A DNA stretch of 64,000 bases, taken from assembly GCA_001792895.1 (NCBI GenBank), contig MARA01000036.1:248001-312000 (forward strand). The letters are read 5' to 3'. Of the stretch, positions 18,505-30,160 are shown in pieces; position 1 is the first letter of the stretch; each line of letters opens with the position of its first letter. Origin of the DNA: Lentinus brumalis. Taxonomy: Eukaryota; Basidiomycota; Agaricomycetes; Polyporales; Polyporaceae. Made by a program: the position numbers and the translations under genes. The notes under the pieces were generated by a model. That model was not told where the DNA came from. It saw only the letters and a list, made by a program, of their open reading frames with translations, and made no database searches.

Positions 18505-21500
18505 ATCGTATCTCAGGCGCAGGTGTGATACTCGCAATTCTGTGGCACCTGCCGCTCGTTCACGTAGAGCGTGCAGCGATTCTTAACCTCACAAGGGGCA
18601 CAGGAGATGGAAGTTAGCGAAGAAGGAACGAGCAGCCAGGTTGGGTAAAGTGTGGCCACGTGGCAGTTGCTTCCGGCTGCCAGGAATGGCAAGGATACTG
18701 GACGAGACGCCCGAAGATTGTCGATCTGTATCGACGTCACCGTCGTCCACGCAGCTTTGCTCCGGACCACGACGACTGCCCTTGCCGCATTTCCGCCTTG
18801 AGGCTTGCGCTCTGTTCTCGTGACCTTCACCCCGGCTGTATGCGCACTACTCTGTCTGATACTGTCGAACGCACCCGCTGGATATGTAGCCCCCTGGCCG
18901 GACAGGACATGACCTTGTGCCCATCCCGAACAGCAAGTGCCTCATCCTTACGATCTGCCGGCCCCTCCACGTGCAAGCCGAGTCAGCACTTACATCGTAT
19001 CTGGGAGGACGTTAGTCAAAACCTCTAGGCGTATAGCTGCGTATAGAGGGGGTACAGGCGAGCCGTCATCTTCTTTGTCCCGTTACGTGATCGAGCGCGC
19101 CGGATTTCTAGCAGCGAACCTCCAGCTATCTCGTGCATCTGGTATCTACGCGCAATCGCACGCCGCCCATATATCCCCCACCCGTCATATGTATGTATGC
19201 ATATGGTGACGGCCATGAAATGAACTTCTGTCTGGCTATCCCCGGTGCGTGGACTCTGACCTCTGATCCGGGATCCCCTTCACGGGCTCCGCCGTCCAGA
19301 TGTGACGCCGCAAGCGCACCGGAGACGCTATACTGCGATGGGGAGGAGATGACACGTATGTGCGGGCGATGTGCATTGATGGTGGTGATGGATGGATGCT
19401 ACATACTGCGATGGGGATGGGCGATCGGCATAGCGGGTCGGAAGCTTGAAGGTTAACGGCTCACTGGCTTCCGTGCTTGCCGCACAGGGTCCAAGCATGC
19501 GCCGACGAGGCACTCTTACTAACACTACGCCTTCCCTAGCGCAGCTCCAGCGTTCCTGCAACGTGCAGAGACCCTGGGACCGGCTGTCTTCCCAGTACGC
19601 GGCGACATGGACCTTCTGCCCGCGTGGATCCCGCAATCGGCACCGCACCACGTTCGACATGGGCCGTCACTCCGTACTTACTGCGGGTCGAAGGGAAGGA
19701 GGACCGCGAGGCAGCGCGCCCCGTCACAATCCATGTGCCCAGCGGGCTAGCATGAGTGCGTGGGGTCGACGGAGGATGATAATCGGTGAATCGCGATTAC
19801 GATCCTCGCTGACGGCGCATATGCATATGATTTCCCTTCCAGGGCGCCTCCAACGTCCGACGCGTATTCCGCCGCGGAAGCAATCCGCTCGTACGCAGGG
19901 CATGTTTCTCTGCAGCCTCCTCGTGTTCGGTCAATGTGACGGTGCGGCTGACTGCTCCGCTGCTGAGGGTGCGTGCGCAGCCTGAAGGCTATACCATGAA
20001 CTCATGAACTCGTATCCAGCTATGTCCCGAACTCGGATATGTCTTCGATCACGTCTATATTCCCCACGACACACTGCACAGGCTACGCTAGAGCAGCGGA
20101 CGGCTCCTGTGATACGGTAATATGTCTATACTCTTCAGCGTGAAGACAAACACTCACAGGATATGGAATCCACAGCGGATCGATATGCAACCCGCACCAC
20201 AAACGACCGCACAACGTGCCGAGAGATCGTATGGCTATCAACGCATCAACTCGTCACCTCCACTCACCGATCGCGCCTCCGCGCTAGGACTCCCGGGGTC
20301 AGCACGGGCGGACAGCTGGGAGAAACAGAGAGAGGTACGTACGTATAGTACTCTCACATGGCTGCTGGCGGCGCAGGCGGAGGGCGCATCATCAGATGAT
20401 CCTCCGCCTGCGCGATGAGATACGGGAAATTAGATAGCGGCTCACTGACATGGTGGAGGAGTTGCGGAGGGGGATGACGGCTGGCCATGGGACCGGTGGC
20501 GGCATGGTCCCTTACTTCCCGAGCGCGAGCTATCCGAGCCACCGCTTGCATTGACAGCGCCGCGTGCGGGGAGAGGGTCGGGCAACACAACGTGCACGCT
20601 AGCGGGGATCAGTTGCTAGGCAAATGATACTCGAAACGGAACGGAAGCAGACACTTAGCTCATCCACCTGCCCCGAGCTCCGAATCCCGAGCCCATCCGT
20701 CCCAATGCCCATCACCTCCGCCATGCCGTTTGCCATATGCGGTTGCGCTTCGTAGAGTGTGACAAGCGTCAGAACGCGGGCTGTGGCGGCTCGCCGTCGT
20801 TTTGCGTACACGTCCCCCGCACCCGAGTGCCCTGCGCCCTGCACCGGACTCGCGTGAGCGGGGACCTGCGTCGTGTATCATCAGCCATCTTCTAGTGTCT
20901 TACTGCATCGCGTGCCACAGGGGACGTTTTGCTGCTGCGAATATCGCTGTGCGAGTGCGAGCGGGCGAGTGCTAATCCTGAACTTTCGCGAGCGAGCGAG
21001 CCTCCGCGTCCCGGGAACACAGCCCAACAGTGCGCGGGCAGTCTGTTGACCGGGATGTGGGACGTTCGGGTCCTCGGACATTCGTCAGGCGGAACTTCGC
21101 AGAGACGTCCCGTGGGTACATGGCTCCGGGAAGTGTGTGTGTGGTTCGAGTGTGGTTCTGACGTGCGCGCAGGCAAGCTCTAGGTTCGTGAACTTCGAAC
21201 TTCGCACCACATTCGCGCTCCCATTCACGACCACATCCGTCCATGCATAGCGTGTGTGGTCGGCCGCAGAATCAGCACCCACAGCAGATACTAGATAGAC
21301 ATCGAGAGATGGGCGATGGCGAGGATCCGGGGGCCCATACACGGCGCGGAGGATCCGAGGTCAGGGCCCCCAGCTCTGACGTGCGCAATGGATGGCGGTG
21401 AATGGCCATCTGTGCGTGACCTGCGCTCGCAGTCTCCAAACGGCATGCTCAATGCTGCCATTTCCGTGTCCCCGCCACACCTCGAGGCCTCGCTAGGAAG

Positions 21501-22669
21501 CCGTACCGGTCGCTGTCACCAACTGTGGCTCGCTTGCGCTCCGTCCATGATAGTATGTATCGCGACGGCATTGCTGCTGCTGGTGCTGATCCGGACAGCC
21601 TGCGCCCTTGTCCCACTGCGCGTCGCATTGCGCATGGCACGGCGTCCAGATGGTCCGGGAGGGATCGTGGACGTCCACGCTCAGGTCCGATGCTCCGGTG
21701 TCGGGTCACGCGTGTCTTGTCCACCGCCACGGACGGGGAGGGGCTCGGGGGCGGTGGCGTGCGCGGCGGAGGTAGCGTCGCGCAACCAGATGAGGCAGGG
21801 GGCGCGGCGGGGGTCTTGTACGCGCACTGGCCACTGGACGCGTCGTCCGCGTCGATCTCCAACACGATCGAGACAAGCCCACACACTTTGCCCACTCTCC
21901 GCTCTCTCAGACGGCACCTGCCATATGCGATGCCGGATTCCCACGGGCCGGTCTCCCAAATGCGGGCGACTTGCGCGCGCTCACGACGGGCGGCTGCAGT
22001 CCTGAAAATCCTGACAAGCCGGGCGTTGGGAAGAGACAGGACTGCATGCAGATAGTCCGACATCCTCCCCCGGTCTCCCATGAGTCAATCACACCCGCGC
22101 TCCCCGCCCGCACGACCACGAATCCGCCCTCGCATGCAGTCATTTTACGGAAACGGCCAGCAACGAGGCCTTCGGAACGCAGCGCACGCCACACCACGCG
22201 TCGAGCTGTGCGCGCCATGGCCCCCGTTCAGCCTGCCTGAGATGGTAGGTGCGTCGTTCGTCTGTCGTTCCCGCCGCGGCTCGATGGGGACAGCTTGACT
22301 CGGCGTGTGCGTGTCTCTCGCCACGCGCAGGCGCGAACGGGGATTGCACGGGACTTTATCGAGCTTTCCATCGAGCGATGTGATAACGGCATACGGACAT
22401 CTGCAAGACAATAAGCACGCCGTGGTTCCTGTACCCGAGCGTACGGGCCTGCGAAGGTGGGCGAACAATAAGACGTTTTCGCCGAAGCTGGCTGAGAAGA
22501 AGCTGTTTTTGCGTGTTTGGCCACGGAATGGAGAGGTGATTCACCGTACGCTGATTCGGGCTTAGGCCCGTGCACGCGTCTCTATGCGTTGGCGGCAGCA
22601 CAATGAACGGGATCTGGGATACGATCTCGTCAGTACGCGGGGCTCTCAGCGGTCGGCGCGGTCGCACCT
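18505..22669. other. Gene-poor interval
   Basis: About 4.2 kb in which overlapping open frames occur on both strands, as expected for GC-rich DNA. None shows a domain, a consistent ATG or a convincing intron pattern. It contains one strong inverted repeat near 20.4 kb. It may hold regulatory sequence for the HMG-box gene or unrecognised fast-evolving genes. Confidence 0.4.
20371..20413. repeat. Perfect inverted repeat / hairpin
   Basis: GCGCAGGCGGAGG (20371-20383) is perfectly complementary to CCTCCGCCTGCGC (20401-20413). Between them ATCATC and GATGAT pair again around a single central A. Function unknown. Confidence 0.85.
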
Positions 22670-22677
22670 TCCTAACC

Positions 22678-22684
22678 TATAAAG
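22678..22684 (+). promoter_or_regulatory. TATA-like box upstream of the HMG-box gene
   Basis: TATAAAG about 190 bp before the candidate start at 22870. Confidence 0.35.
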
Positions 22685-22869
22685 ATCTCCTGCGTATTGT
22701 CTTCGCCCTCGTCCGTCCTGTGCGCAATTGTTCTCCTCGGGGCCTCTGTGCCACCTCCCGCCATACCTCCTGCCACTCCAGGAGCGCCCTCTATTCTTCT
22801 GCCTCGAGGAAACTTGCCTGCGTTTACCAAACTCCCTCTTCCTTTTCCCTTCCGCTCACGAGAACAATC

Positions 22870-24715
22870 ATGCCTGCTTACCGCACTCGCGACGCCTCTG
22901 CGCGCAGTAAGTCTCCTCTATTCTCCTCTCTCCTCGCGCTCCCCGCCGCACCGAGCTCAACGAACCTACCTCTTGCCCCCGCCCCCCGACGCGCAGCCCT
23001 CGAAGTGTCGACGGACGCCCCACCGCCCCCACCGTATCCATCATTTCCCCGACGCCGCGCGCCTTTACCTTCCCTATCCACGACACTCGCTTCCCGAACT
23101 CGCCGTCCAGTTCGCCTTTCGAGCCCACCTTAAAGTCCATTCCCTCGACGCCACCGCCCCTGCGGTCATTTTCGCCGACATCCTCCATCGGCTCCGACTC
23201 TTCAATATCAGTTCTATCTTCACCGACGGCCCCGCCATCCTCGCAGGCCTCCTCGCATCGCCGACGCCGGTCGACGGCGAGCGACATCGTGGAGCGGCGG
23301 CCAAAGAAGGGCGATGACGACTACATCAAGCGGCCGGAGAACGCGTTTATCCTGTTCAGACGGCGGAAGTGTGAGGAGCGCCAGGCGGCGCAGGACGAGG
23401 ACGATGGCTCGTCCGGCCCGGTCAAGAAGCAGCGCCAGGCCGACCTCTCGAAGACGATCTCCCAGCAGTGGAAGGGCCTCGCACCGGAGGAGCGCCAGTA
23501 CTGGGAGGATCTCGCGAAGGAGAAGAAGAAGGAGCACGAGGCGATGTACCCCAACTACGTCTACCGTCCTCAGCGCACGAAGGACAAGAAGAACAAGAAG
23601 GGGAAGACCCGCGGCGAGCACGACACCGACACGGAGAGCTTTTCGTTCCTCCTCCCCATGTCGTCGTCGCCCTCGCGCAGCCTCTCGCGCGACTTCGTCT
23701 CGAGCCACGGGCATGGACACGGACGACGCGCTGCCTCCGCGCCGACGCCACCGCCAGCGTTCCAGGCTATCCAGCTGCCAACCGTCTGGATGCCTTCGTG
23801 CCCGACTTCGCCCTCCCTCATTCCGAGAATCAGCGGGCGGTCGCCGGCTCCGATGGCGAACATCCCCCCACCAACGGAGTCCGCTCCTCTGACGACCTTC
23901 GATTACGCACCTAATGACCAACTCTTCATGCCCTCGTACCAACCCCATGCTGCGTTCGACGGAAGCGGCCTTCAGGTATGTGCCCTATTGTCTTCACCCT
24001 CCGAGCGCGCCCGCGCGTTGCCTCGCGACGGCTCCGAGCTCCGATTCCGGACGGTGTGTGCTGACGACGGCCTGTCCAGCAGCAGTCAAGCGAAGCCTAC
24101 CACATGTTCCAGGTGTCAGCCGACAACGCATCCATGGGCGGCCCATTACTCCACGCACTCACCATCCCTCCGCGCGACGCGAGCCTATCCGGTATGTCCC
24201 CCGCCGACGCAATCGCGTCCTCTCTCGTCTCTCCCTCCGACACGTACTCGTCGAGCATGTCGTCGACGAGCTCGCACGGCGCCCCGTTCACGCCCGCCGA
24301 CGCGCTCCGGATGATGAACCTCGTGCAGCACAAGGACGTCCCGGAGAACGTCGACGCCGACAACGACGTGAGCGAGATGCCCGCAATGCCGTACGGGTTC
24401 TGGCCCGGGGAGGCGATGTGGACGGACATCGAGAACCTCATGCCGGACGACTTCAACCTGAGTTCGATCCCTCCCGTCGAGCTCGGGCTCGGGCAGTTCG
24501 AGGCGGTGCCCGGCTCCCAGCAGGAGTCGGTGTCGACCGGGTGCGGCGAGTGGATGGGTCCGTACGGGCACGCCGGCGGGGCGCAGCACGGCGTGGACTA
24601 CCCGGCCGAGCACGAGATGATGCCGCCTGAAGAGCACGACTTTGACGACGCCGCAACGCCTGGCGGGCCGGACAGCTTCGCGGGCATGTTTGGGCACGAA
24701 CACATGAACTGGTGA
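22870..24715 (+). CDS. MATA-type HMG-box transcription factor
   Basis: The HMG box runs from about 23310 to 23570: DDDYIKRPENAFILFRRRK (helix 1), then an acidic insert, then KKQRQADLSKTISQQWKGL and YWEDLAKEKKKEHE, followed by YPNYVYRPQR and a Lys-rich tail. This split box is typical of fungal mating-type/pheromone-response regulators. It is preceded by about 110 codons rich in Ser, Pro and Thr. An intron at 23976-24079 (GTATGT...CTGAC...CAG) joins the second coding exon, a Ser/Pro/acidic region that ends at the TGA at 24713. The 5' end is unsure. An ATG at 22870 is followed by a perfect GTAAGT donor at 22907, but the obvious acceptor (22995-22996) gives the wrong phase, so a further exon or an indel is likely. 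It binds DNA in the nucleus; mating or sexual development is a family-level inference. Confidence 0.75.
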
Positions 24716-27453
24716 TGACTCGGTCGGCTCGCGCTGGCGTGGGTCGACGCGCTACGGACGCTCAGCTGTAAGATTATTTATTATTGCACTCACCTCTACC
24801 GTCTACCTCATCCCATCCACACTACGTTTCCCGCACGCATCCCCCCTCCTCCATCCTGCGATCCCGTTTCCGCTGGGGTTTATTTGTACAGGCGTTGCCT
24901 CTCGTCTTCCTGGGCCGCCCCGTGTATTCTCAGTTTGCGTTCTGTTCCGGCCACACTGTAGTTTTAGCTTCAGCCTTCTCCCCGTTCTCCCTCTGTCGCA
25001 GCTGTACCACCTCCCGCCCATCCCCGTCGGATTTCGTAGCATCATATGGTTGTCACGCATCGCCCACTCACCTCACGCATTGTTTTGCATACGCCACCAC
25101 GCCCCCCTCACTCCTCTGTCCGCTCCGATACCCCGCCACACCTCCACCCCTCCATCCTATCCGCCGCCGCCGCCTGCTATCGCCGTCACCCCACACGCCT
25201 AGCCTTTCATCGCGGACATCCCATTCCCCCCCTCACTTATGACATTATTTGCTGCTTACCTGTGGTCTCCTGTGGCACATAGTATCCCGCACCGAATGCA
25301 AGGAAGCGCATAGATGAGATGACGAACTTCGAGTGCTGTGGCGGGTTCGCGTGTGTGAGCTTTCGGCGAGCGACGAGGTAAGTGTGGCGGATTCGTAGAG
25401 GTCATTGTCGAAGCGTGCGTGTGGTTTAAGAGGGCAGAGAAGAACAAAGGTCGCTAGGGAGGGTAGGTGGTCGTGAGCCTCGCGGTTGCCTGGCGTTGCC
25501 ACAGCGCTTCATTGTCCTGCGCTCACCTCGTGCATTGTCCCTTGTACTTCGCTCCCATCTCCCATCTCTTGCGCAGTTTCTTTGTTCGTTCGCTCGTGGA
25601 CGGTGCTGGCCATGGACGCAAGGATGCCCCATATTTTCCGCCATGGACGCGTCGATGCGCGGCAAGACGCGTTTCATTTGGAGACGGTGCGCCTGCGACG
25701 CAACGCAACTTGGACTTGACGTGAAGCGAGTGAACCAGGATGTAAACTCACTGAGGTACGAAGAGCCTCTGTCCCTTCCCGCCGCTCCTCTGACTCCCGA
25801 GACGTTAACCGCCGCGTCGGTTCATTCTACACATGCACTCCTCTTCTCCAGATCCCAGCCAGCCAAAGACCAAGGAGACGACCGTGATCAGTGCGACGCG
25901 AAGGGTAGAGATGCCAGGACATGGTGGAAGAGCGTATACGTGGACACGCCAGGGCTTACTTCGCCTCGTCGCCTCAGAAGGTTCTCCGCCACAACGGGTC
26001 CGGAACGGCCGGGTCGCTGTCATCATTCGTCCATGGTCTCGGTGCGCCGCGCTGCCCGCCATGCTCACGCTCCTCGTCTTGCCTGGCTGTCGAGGCTTGA
26101 TGGACACGGTTCTCATGCAGGTGAGTCTCTCGCGTCTTACTAATATTCTGGATAATCTCGTCGGAAGAGCGCGCAAACTTGACTCGCGTGTGCATCGAGT
26201 CGAAGAGAGGTGGTGTCTCGCGCGGGTGAGCTGAGGAGAGCTTGAAGCGACCGACGAGTCGCTCCGCGTATCTCAGCCAAGGTCCCTGAGAGACATGCGC
26301 GACGGGTTCGCATGGGTACCCAATGGCGTGTAAGTACGTCGCCTATGTAGACCGCGCGCGTCAGGTCGGCGCCGGGCGTCCCGCCTCCCTTGCCGGCGTA
26401 CGGGATACTCGGACTCCAGCAGGAGCGAGAAATGGCTGGATGAACAAAGATGGACAAGGACGAGGTGAGCATGCTGCAGACCTGATGAATACTGCGACGT
26501 CGTTGCTGAGGCCTTCTAGCCCAGGGTTCGCTCAGGCTGTTGTATGGATATATTTTCATTGGAAGCAGTCAAGCTCTGCACATGGCATCGCGTTTGTAGT
26601 TGGAGGGTTGGAAACAGAGCGAGCAAGCCACCTGCGGGTCCCATAAATTAGACTGCGTCCGCCCAAGCATGCATAGTCTGGTGCCCGCCGCCGCGTGGTT
26701 AAGTTCTGCTATGCCGATTCGGTCCCGGTCTTCGAGTGACGAGATAAGTGCAGCATACTCGCAGCGAGCCGTCTCCCGGCCCCTCGCAAGCTGTGCTGCT
26801 GTTGTTGTTTATATACGACGTGATCGCCGTCTCGGTGTCGCTCGGAAAGGCAAGTGGCGGCCGTGCATTGCTTGTTCGCTTCCATTCGCCACCGCCGATC
26901 GTGGGGCGCACGTCAACCACCCTTGACCACATTAACGTCATGCATCATGTCTCTCTTTGACTTATACAGATGCGCTGCGGTTTGCTAACCTTCCGCGGCA
27001 AGTGGCGGGCCTCGGACATCTGTCCTCCAGAATCCCCGCGCCGGCGCACTGAGCTCTGATCCGACCTGAACTTGAACTTTTCCGTCGCCGAAGACGTCGA
27101 CTCCTGTCTATAAGTGATCGCAAGGTACTCTGGGTGCGTCCTGTCTCAGCATGAATATAATACTTGCAAACGGTGGCATAGCAAGAGCGATCTGTTGTCG
27201 CAGAGTTGTGACGGGGACGCGTTTAACCCTCGTTTGTGTAGTACACGAAACTTGCATTCTTGTAATTCTCTCCCGTAACCCATCAGGTTCAGCTCCGGTC
27301 ATCCGTCATCACGCATCTTTCCCGCACAATACCAATTCGGACTGAGTCCCACTATCCTCAGGTGAGGTCCGAGCAGGATCTGCGCGTCGGTTTCCTCACA
27401 TCTCCGGAGACCTCCCTTACCAGTCCCTGTCGGGTCTGCCCCACTCGTCCGAT
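24716..27453. other. Interval without a supported gene
   Basis: Downstream of the HMG gene stop the DNA is C-rich and then ordinary. A GTGAGT donor with a TACTAAT-like site near 26120-26140 is the only splice-like signal I noticed, but no coding frame around it is convincing. Confidence 0.4.
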
Positions 27454-29133
27454 TCATGTCCGGGCCTGTGACCTGTCCCAAGCATGTGGCGCGTTGTCCA
27501 AGTCAACGCAAATAACACAGTCCGGGCCCCTCGTCTGGCAGCGTCCCCAGGCAAGGGTCATACGACGCAGGGCAGGAGCAGAGCGCATACACTCTCGCAC
27601 GCGCTGGGGCAGATCGTGCCGCGACAGCTCGTCCTGCATGTAGCAGACCGCGTCTGCTCCATGTACGTCAGGAGATCCGCACTCGTCGCCTTCGAATGGT
27701 TCAAGTGGTGGGTATCGCGTCTCCCCGTCATGCTGCGCGCGGCTGTTCACGCAGCCGAATTCGAGGTGCAGGGAAGTTGCGGGCAAAGTGGATAGTGTCT
27801 CTGCGATATGGTTCTATGATATGGCCATGGCCACCGGCGCGTCAATGTTCGAATCTATTTGATCGTGAAATTGATGCACTGGTTCACTCACAAAGCACTC
27901 CTCGAAATCGAACCGGTCCTCTACGATGTTCAGACGTAACTCAAGAGTCTCCAACGACTCGCCCCACCCGGTAGACGCAGACGGGAGGAGTGGGATGTAC
28001 CCCCTCGCGCGATAAATGTCGGTAGCTAGCCGGAGGAATGACGGTCGCCAATCCGAGAGCACGACTGACAGCATGGCCAACTCTGTCGCTCGCCTTCCTC
28101 CGGTGCTGAGAAGGTGCACCCTGGCCACCGGACACGCGAGCCCGGTCGCGTAGGCACCGATGACGGTACCCTTGAACGAATCCAACATCGGCCAACTGTG
28201 CCCTGCGCCCTCCTGGTCCCGCTGGTTAGTGGCACGGCAGTCCTGCGGGGACTGAGTCTTGTTCACGATCTGCCCGCGCAGGATGTCCTCGTCGTGTCGA
28301 TGACGCGTATGACTCGGACTATCGTATGGTCTCCCGAACTGAATGTCGCGCAGATGTGGGGCAGAGACAATGAATGGCTTCATGTAGGGCATGAACGTGC
28401 GGTACATGGGAAGTACTAGCTTCCTGAGCCGGGGATAATCGTATGCGCGGCCAGGCCTGACGATCAGGTTGAGTCCTCCGTTCAACTCGAGCCGTTCCAA
28501 TGTGGTCCTGTGTTGCGAAGAGAGGTACAGGGGGTCTCTTCTCCGGCTATACCCAACTCCGGCATCTACGTCGTAGTCAGGAAGTTCGATGGAGAGTGAA
28601 ACGAGGGGGGCGCGGGACTTTCGCAGCGCGATGTCGAAGATCTGATAGCCATCTGCGTCTCCGGCGACGCTGCCATCCTCCGCTACCCGCAACACTCGCA
28701 GAGAGGGGAGAGTGGATATCACTGCGGCTATTTGCCCGACGATCGCTCGCGGCGAATTCGCGCTGAAAGCGACGTCGAGCGTGTGGAGGGTGGACGAGCC
28801 CTGGAGCACCTCGCAGAAGGGTCCGACGTGATCAATCCCATTCTCGATATCGTGAAGCCTGAGCAGGAGACTCTTCAAGAAAAAGAGTCGGACGGATGGG
28901 TTGGCAAGCATGGGGTTGGCAAGCATGAAGAGACAGAAGGAAGGAATGTCTTCAACGAGAAGCTCCACGGTGCCAGCAAGCAGGTATTTGGTCCCCTCGA
29001 ACTGCATACGCTTGCACGTTCGTGTTATCGCGGAGATGACGCTTCGGAAGCCGTTGCGCTGCTCATCTGCTACGATATTCGTGACGGCAGAGAGAATATC
29101 GCAATTCAATCTGATGGGGTTAGAGTGCGACAT
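27454..29133 (-). CDS. F-box-like protein, paralogue A of the tandem array
   Basis: Starts at the ATG at 29133, aligned with the MSD starts of B and C; TTG codons further up are ignored. Exon 1 (29133-27892) gives an F-box-like N terminus (LNCDILSAVTNIVAD... TCKRMQFEGTKYLL), then irregular Leu-rich segments resembling LRR-type F-box proteins (TLHTLDVAF, LPSLRVLRV, LVSLSIELP, LERLELNGG, LRKLVLP). An intron of 93 nt (27799-27891; GTGAGT...AG) leads to exon 2 (27798-27454), with the family block PFEGDEC...VCYMQDEL...LPQRV. Unlike B and C, the G run at 28000-28004 has five bases and the frame is intact, but the very C terminus is short and differs from the paralogues. It would act as a substrate adaptor of an SCF ubiquitin ligase. 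The F-box is weak, so the call is by family resemblance. Confidence 0.72.
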
Positions 29134-29610
29134 CAGTGGCAACTGGGCTGTCAAAGCGGCGGTCAGTCTCTTGTAGATCCATGCTCGATAGTCTCGGGAG
29201 CTACGCTTACTTGCGTCAGACGGTTAGATATGCTGTGTTGTCACTATATATTGAGGATACTTGGGGACACCTTGCTGTCTGTTCGAGAGCTATGTAAGTG
29301 AAGACCACAACGGCCCACCGTCAGTCTTAAAAGTTACAACCCATGCGCTCCACAATGACTAGACTAACCCGAGTTGCTCAGATAGAGTGCGTCAACTTAT
29401 ATATGTGGGTACCAAACAGAACAGAGATGGCATCCAGAGAGACAACTTCGAGAAGGTAGGAAGAGGCGAACAGAGAACAATACTTACCAGGGCCAACCCT
29501 AACCTAATTCCTCGCCAGCAAGACGGGCGTCTGTATTGCCTTCTAGGGACAACTTCACATATCGACGCTGCCTGACTCAATCTCTTTCGCAGCTGGCGCG
29601 GGGATCACTG
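29134..29610. other. Promoter region of paralogue A
   Basis: Similar in pieces to the upstream regions of B and C (GCTACGCTTACTTG, GAGGATACT). It contains TATATATTG at about 29244-29252. No gene seen. Confidence 0.4.
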
Positions 29611-30064
29611 TGCTGCTTCTCCAACTCGTGCTCGGCCTGGACTCCTACCGCGACCTCTCTTGCCCACTCTCGTTTACTTTGCGTTGCCTTTCTCAGCCTC
29701 TTCTGCTGTCGTCCGCTCGAATCAGTCTCTGGTTGTGGGCAAGACTCGCGATTCTTCCCTCGTCAACGTTCAACATTCAACGTTCAACAGCGCGCATGCA
29801 TCCCACCCTTCGCCAACTCTGCTCGGACCCTCCACGTACCTCCTGCGCTGACCGCCGCTTGCCTTCAGCCCGCAACGACACCCTGTTTTGTTACCCCAAA
29901 TTTGCGCGCGAGTCGGCATCGACGCTGCTGATCACTCACAACGACCGACTTGTCATGACCAAGCTTGCCTCCTCCGTGACTCTCCTCTAGCCTCAGGATA
30001 TGCGCTCTACCGGGATCTGAGCCGACTCATCCTTTGCTCGCGGATCCGGTGCGCCCGCTACACC

Positions 30065-30160
30065 ATGGTCAAGTCCCTGAACATCCCCGCCGTTCGCTAT
30101 GCCGGCGCTCATTGTCGTTCGAACCAGGTGGGACTGAAGCTGGGGTTCTTCGCAGGCTGA
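30065..30160 (+). other. Short conserved ORF, copy I
   Basis: 31 codons beginning MVKSLNIPAVRY. The copy-II counterpart at 36446 starts MTKSLNAPAVRY. A GTGAGT donor follows shortly after the stop in both. It could be the first exon or an upstream ORF of a gene now decayed; not recognised. Confidence 0.3.

Noticed and set aside
21316..22081. Overlapping plus and minus ORFs of about 200 residues
   Set aside because: Both are open at once, with no domain, no clear ATG context and no introns; expected by chance at this GC content.
22697..23317. Separate protein in the leader of the HMG-box gene
   Set aside because: The frame overlaps the Ser/Pro-rich coding frame that leads into the HMG box and has no own start or domain.
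23422..23914. Arg-rich overlapping frames over the HMG box
   Set aside because: Typical shadow frames of a Lys/Glu/Arg-rich GC-biased gene.
24185..24703. Minus-strand ORF opposite the HMG gene C terminus
   Set aside because: Antisense shadow of the acidic/Ser-rich exon.
30117..30135. GTTCGAAC as a tRNA T-loop
   Set aside because: No A box, no acceptor stem and no cloverleaf around it; it lies in the short ORF of the duplicated unit.
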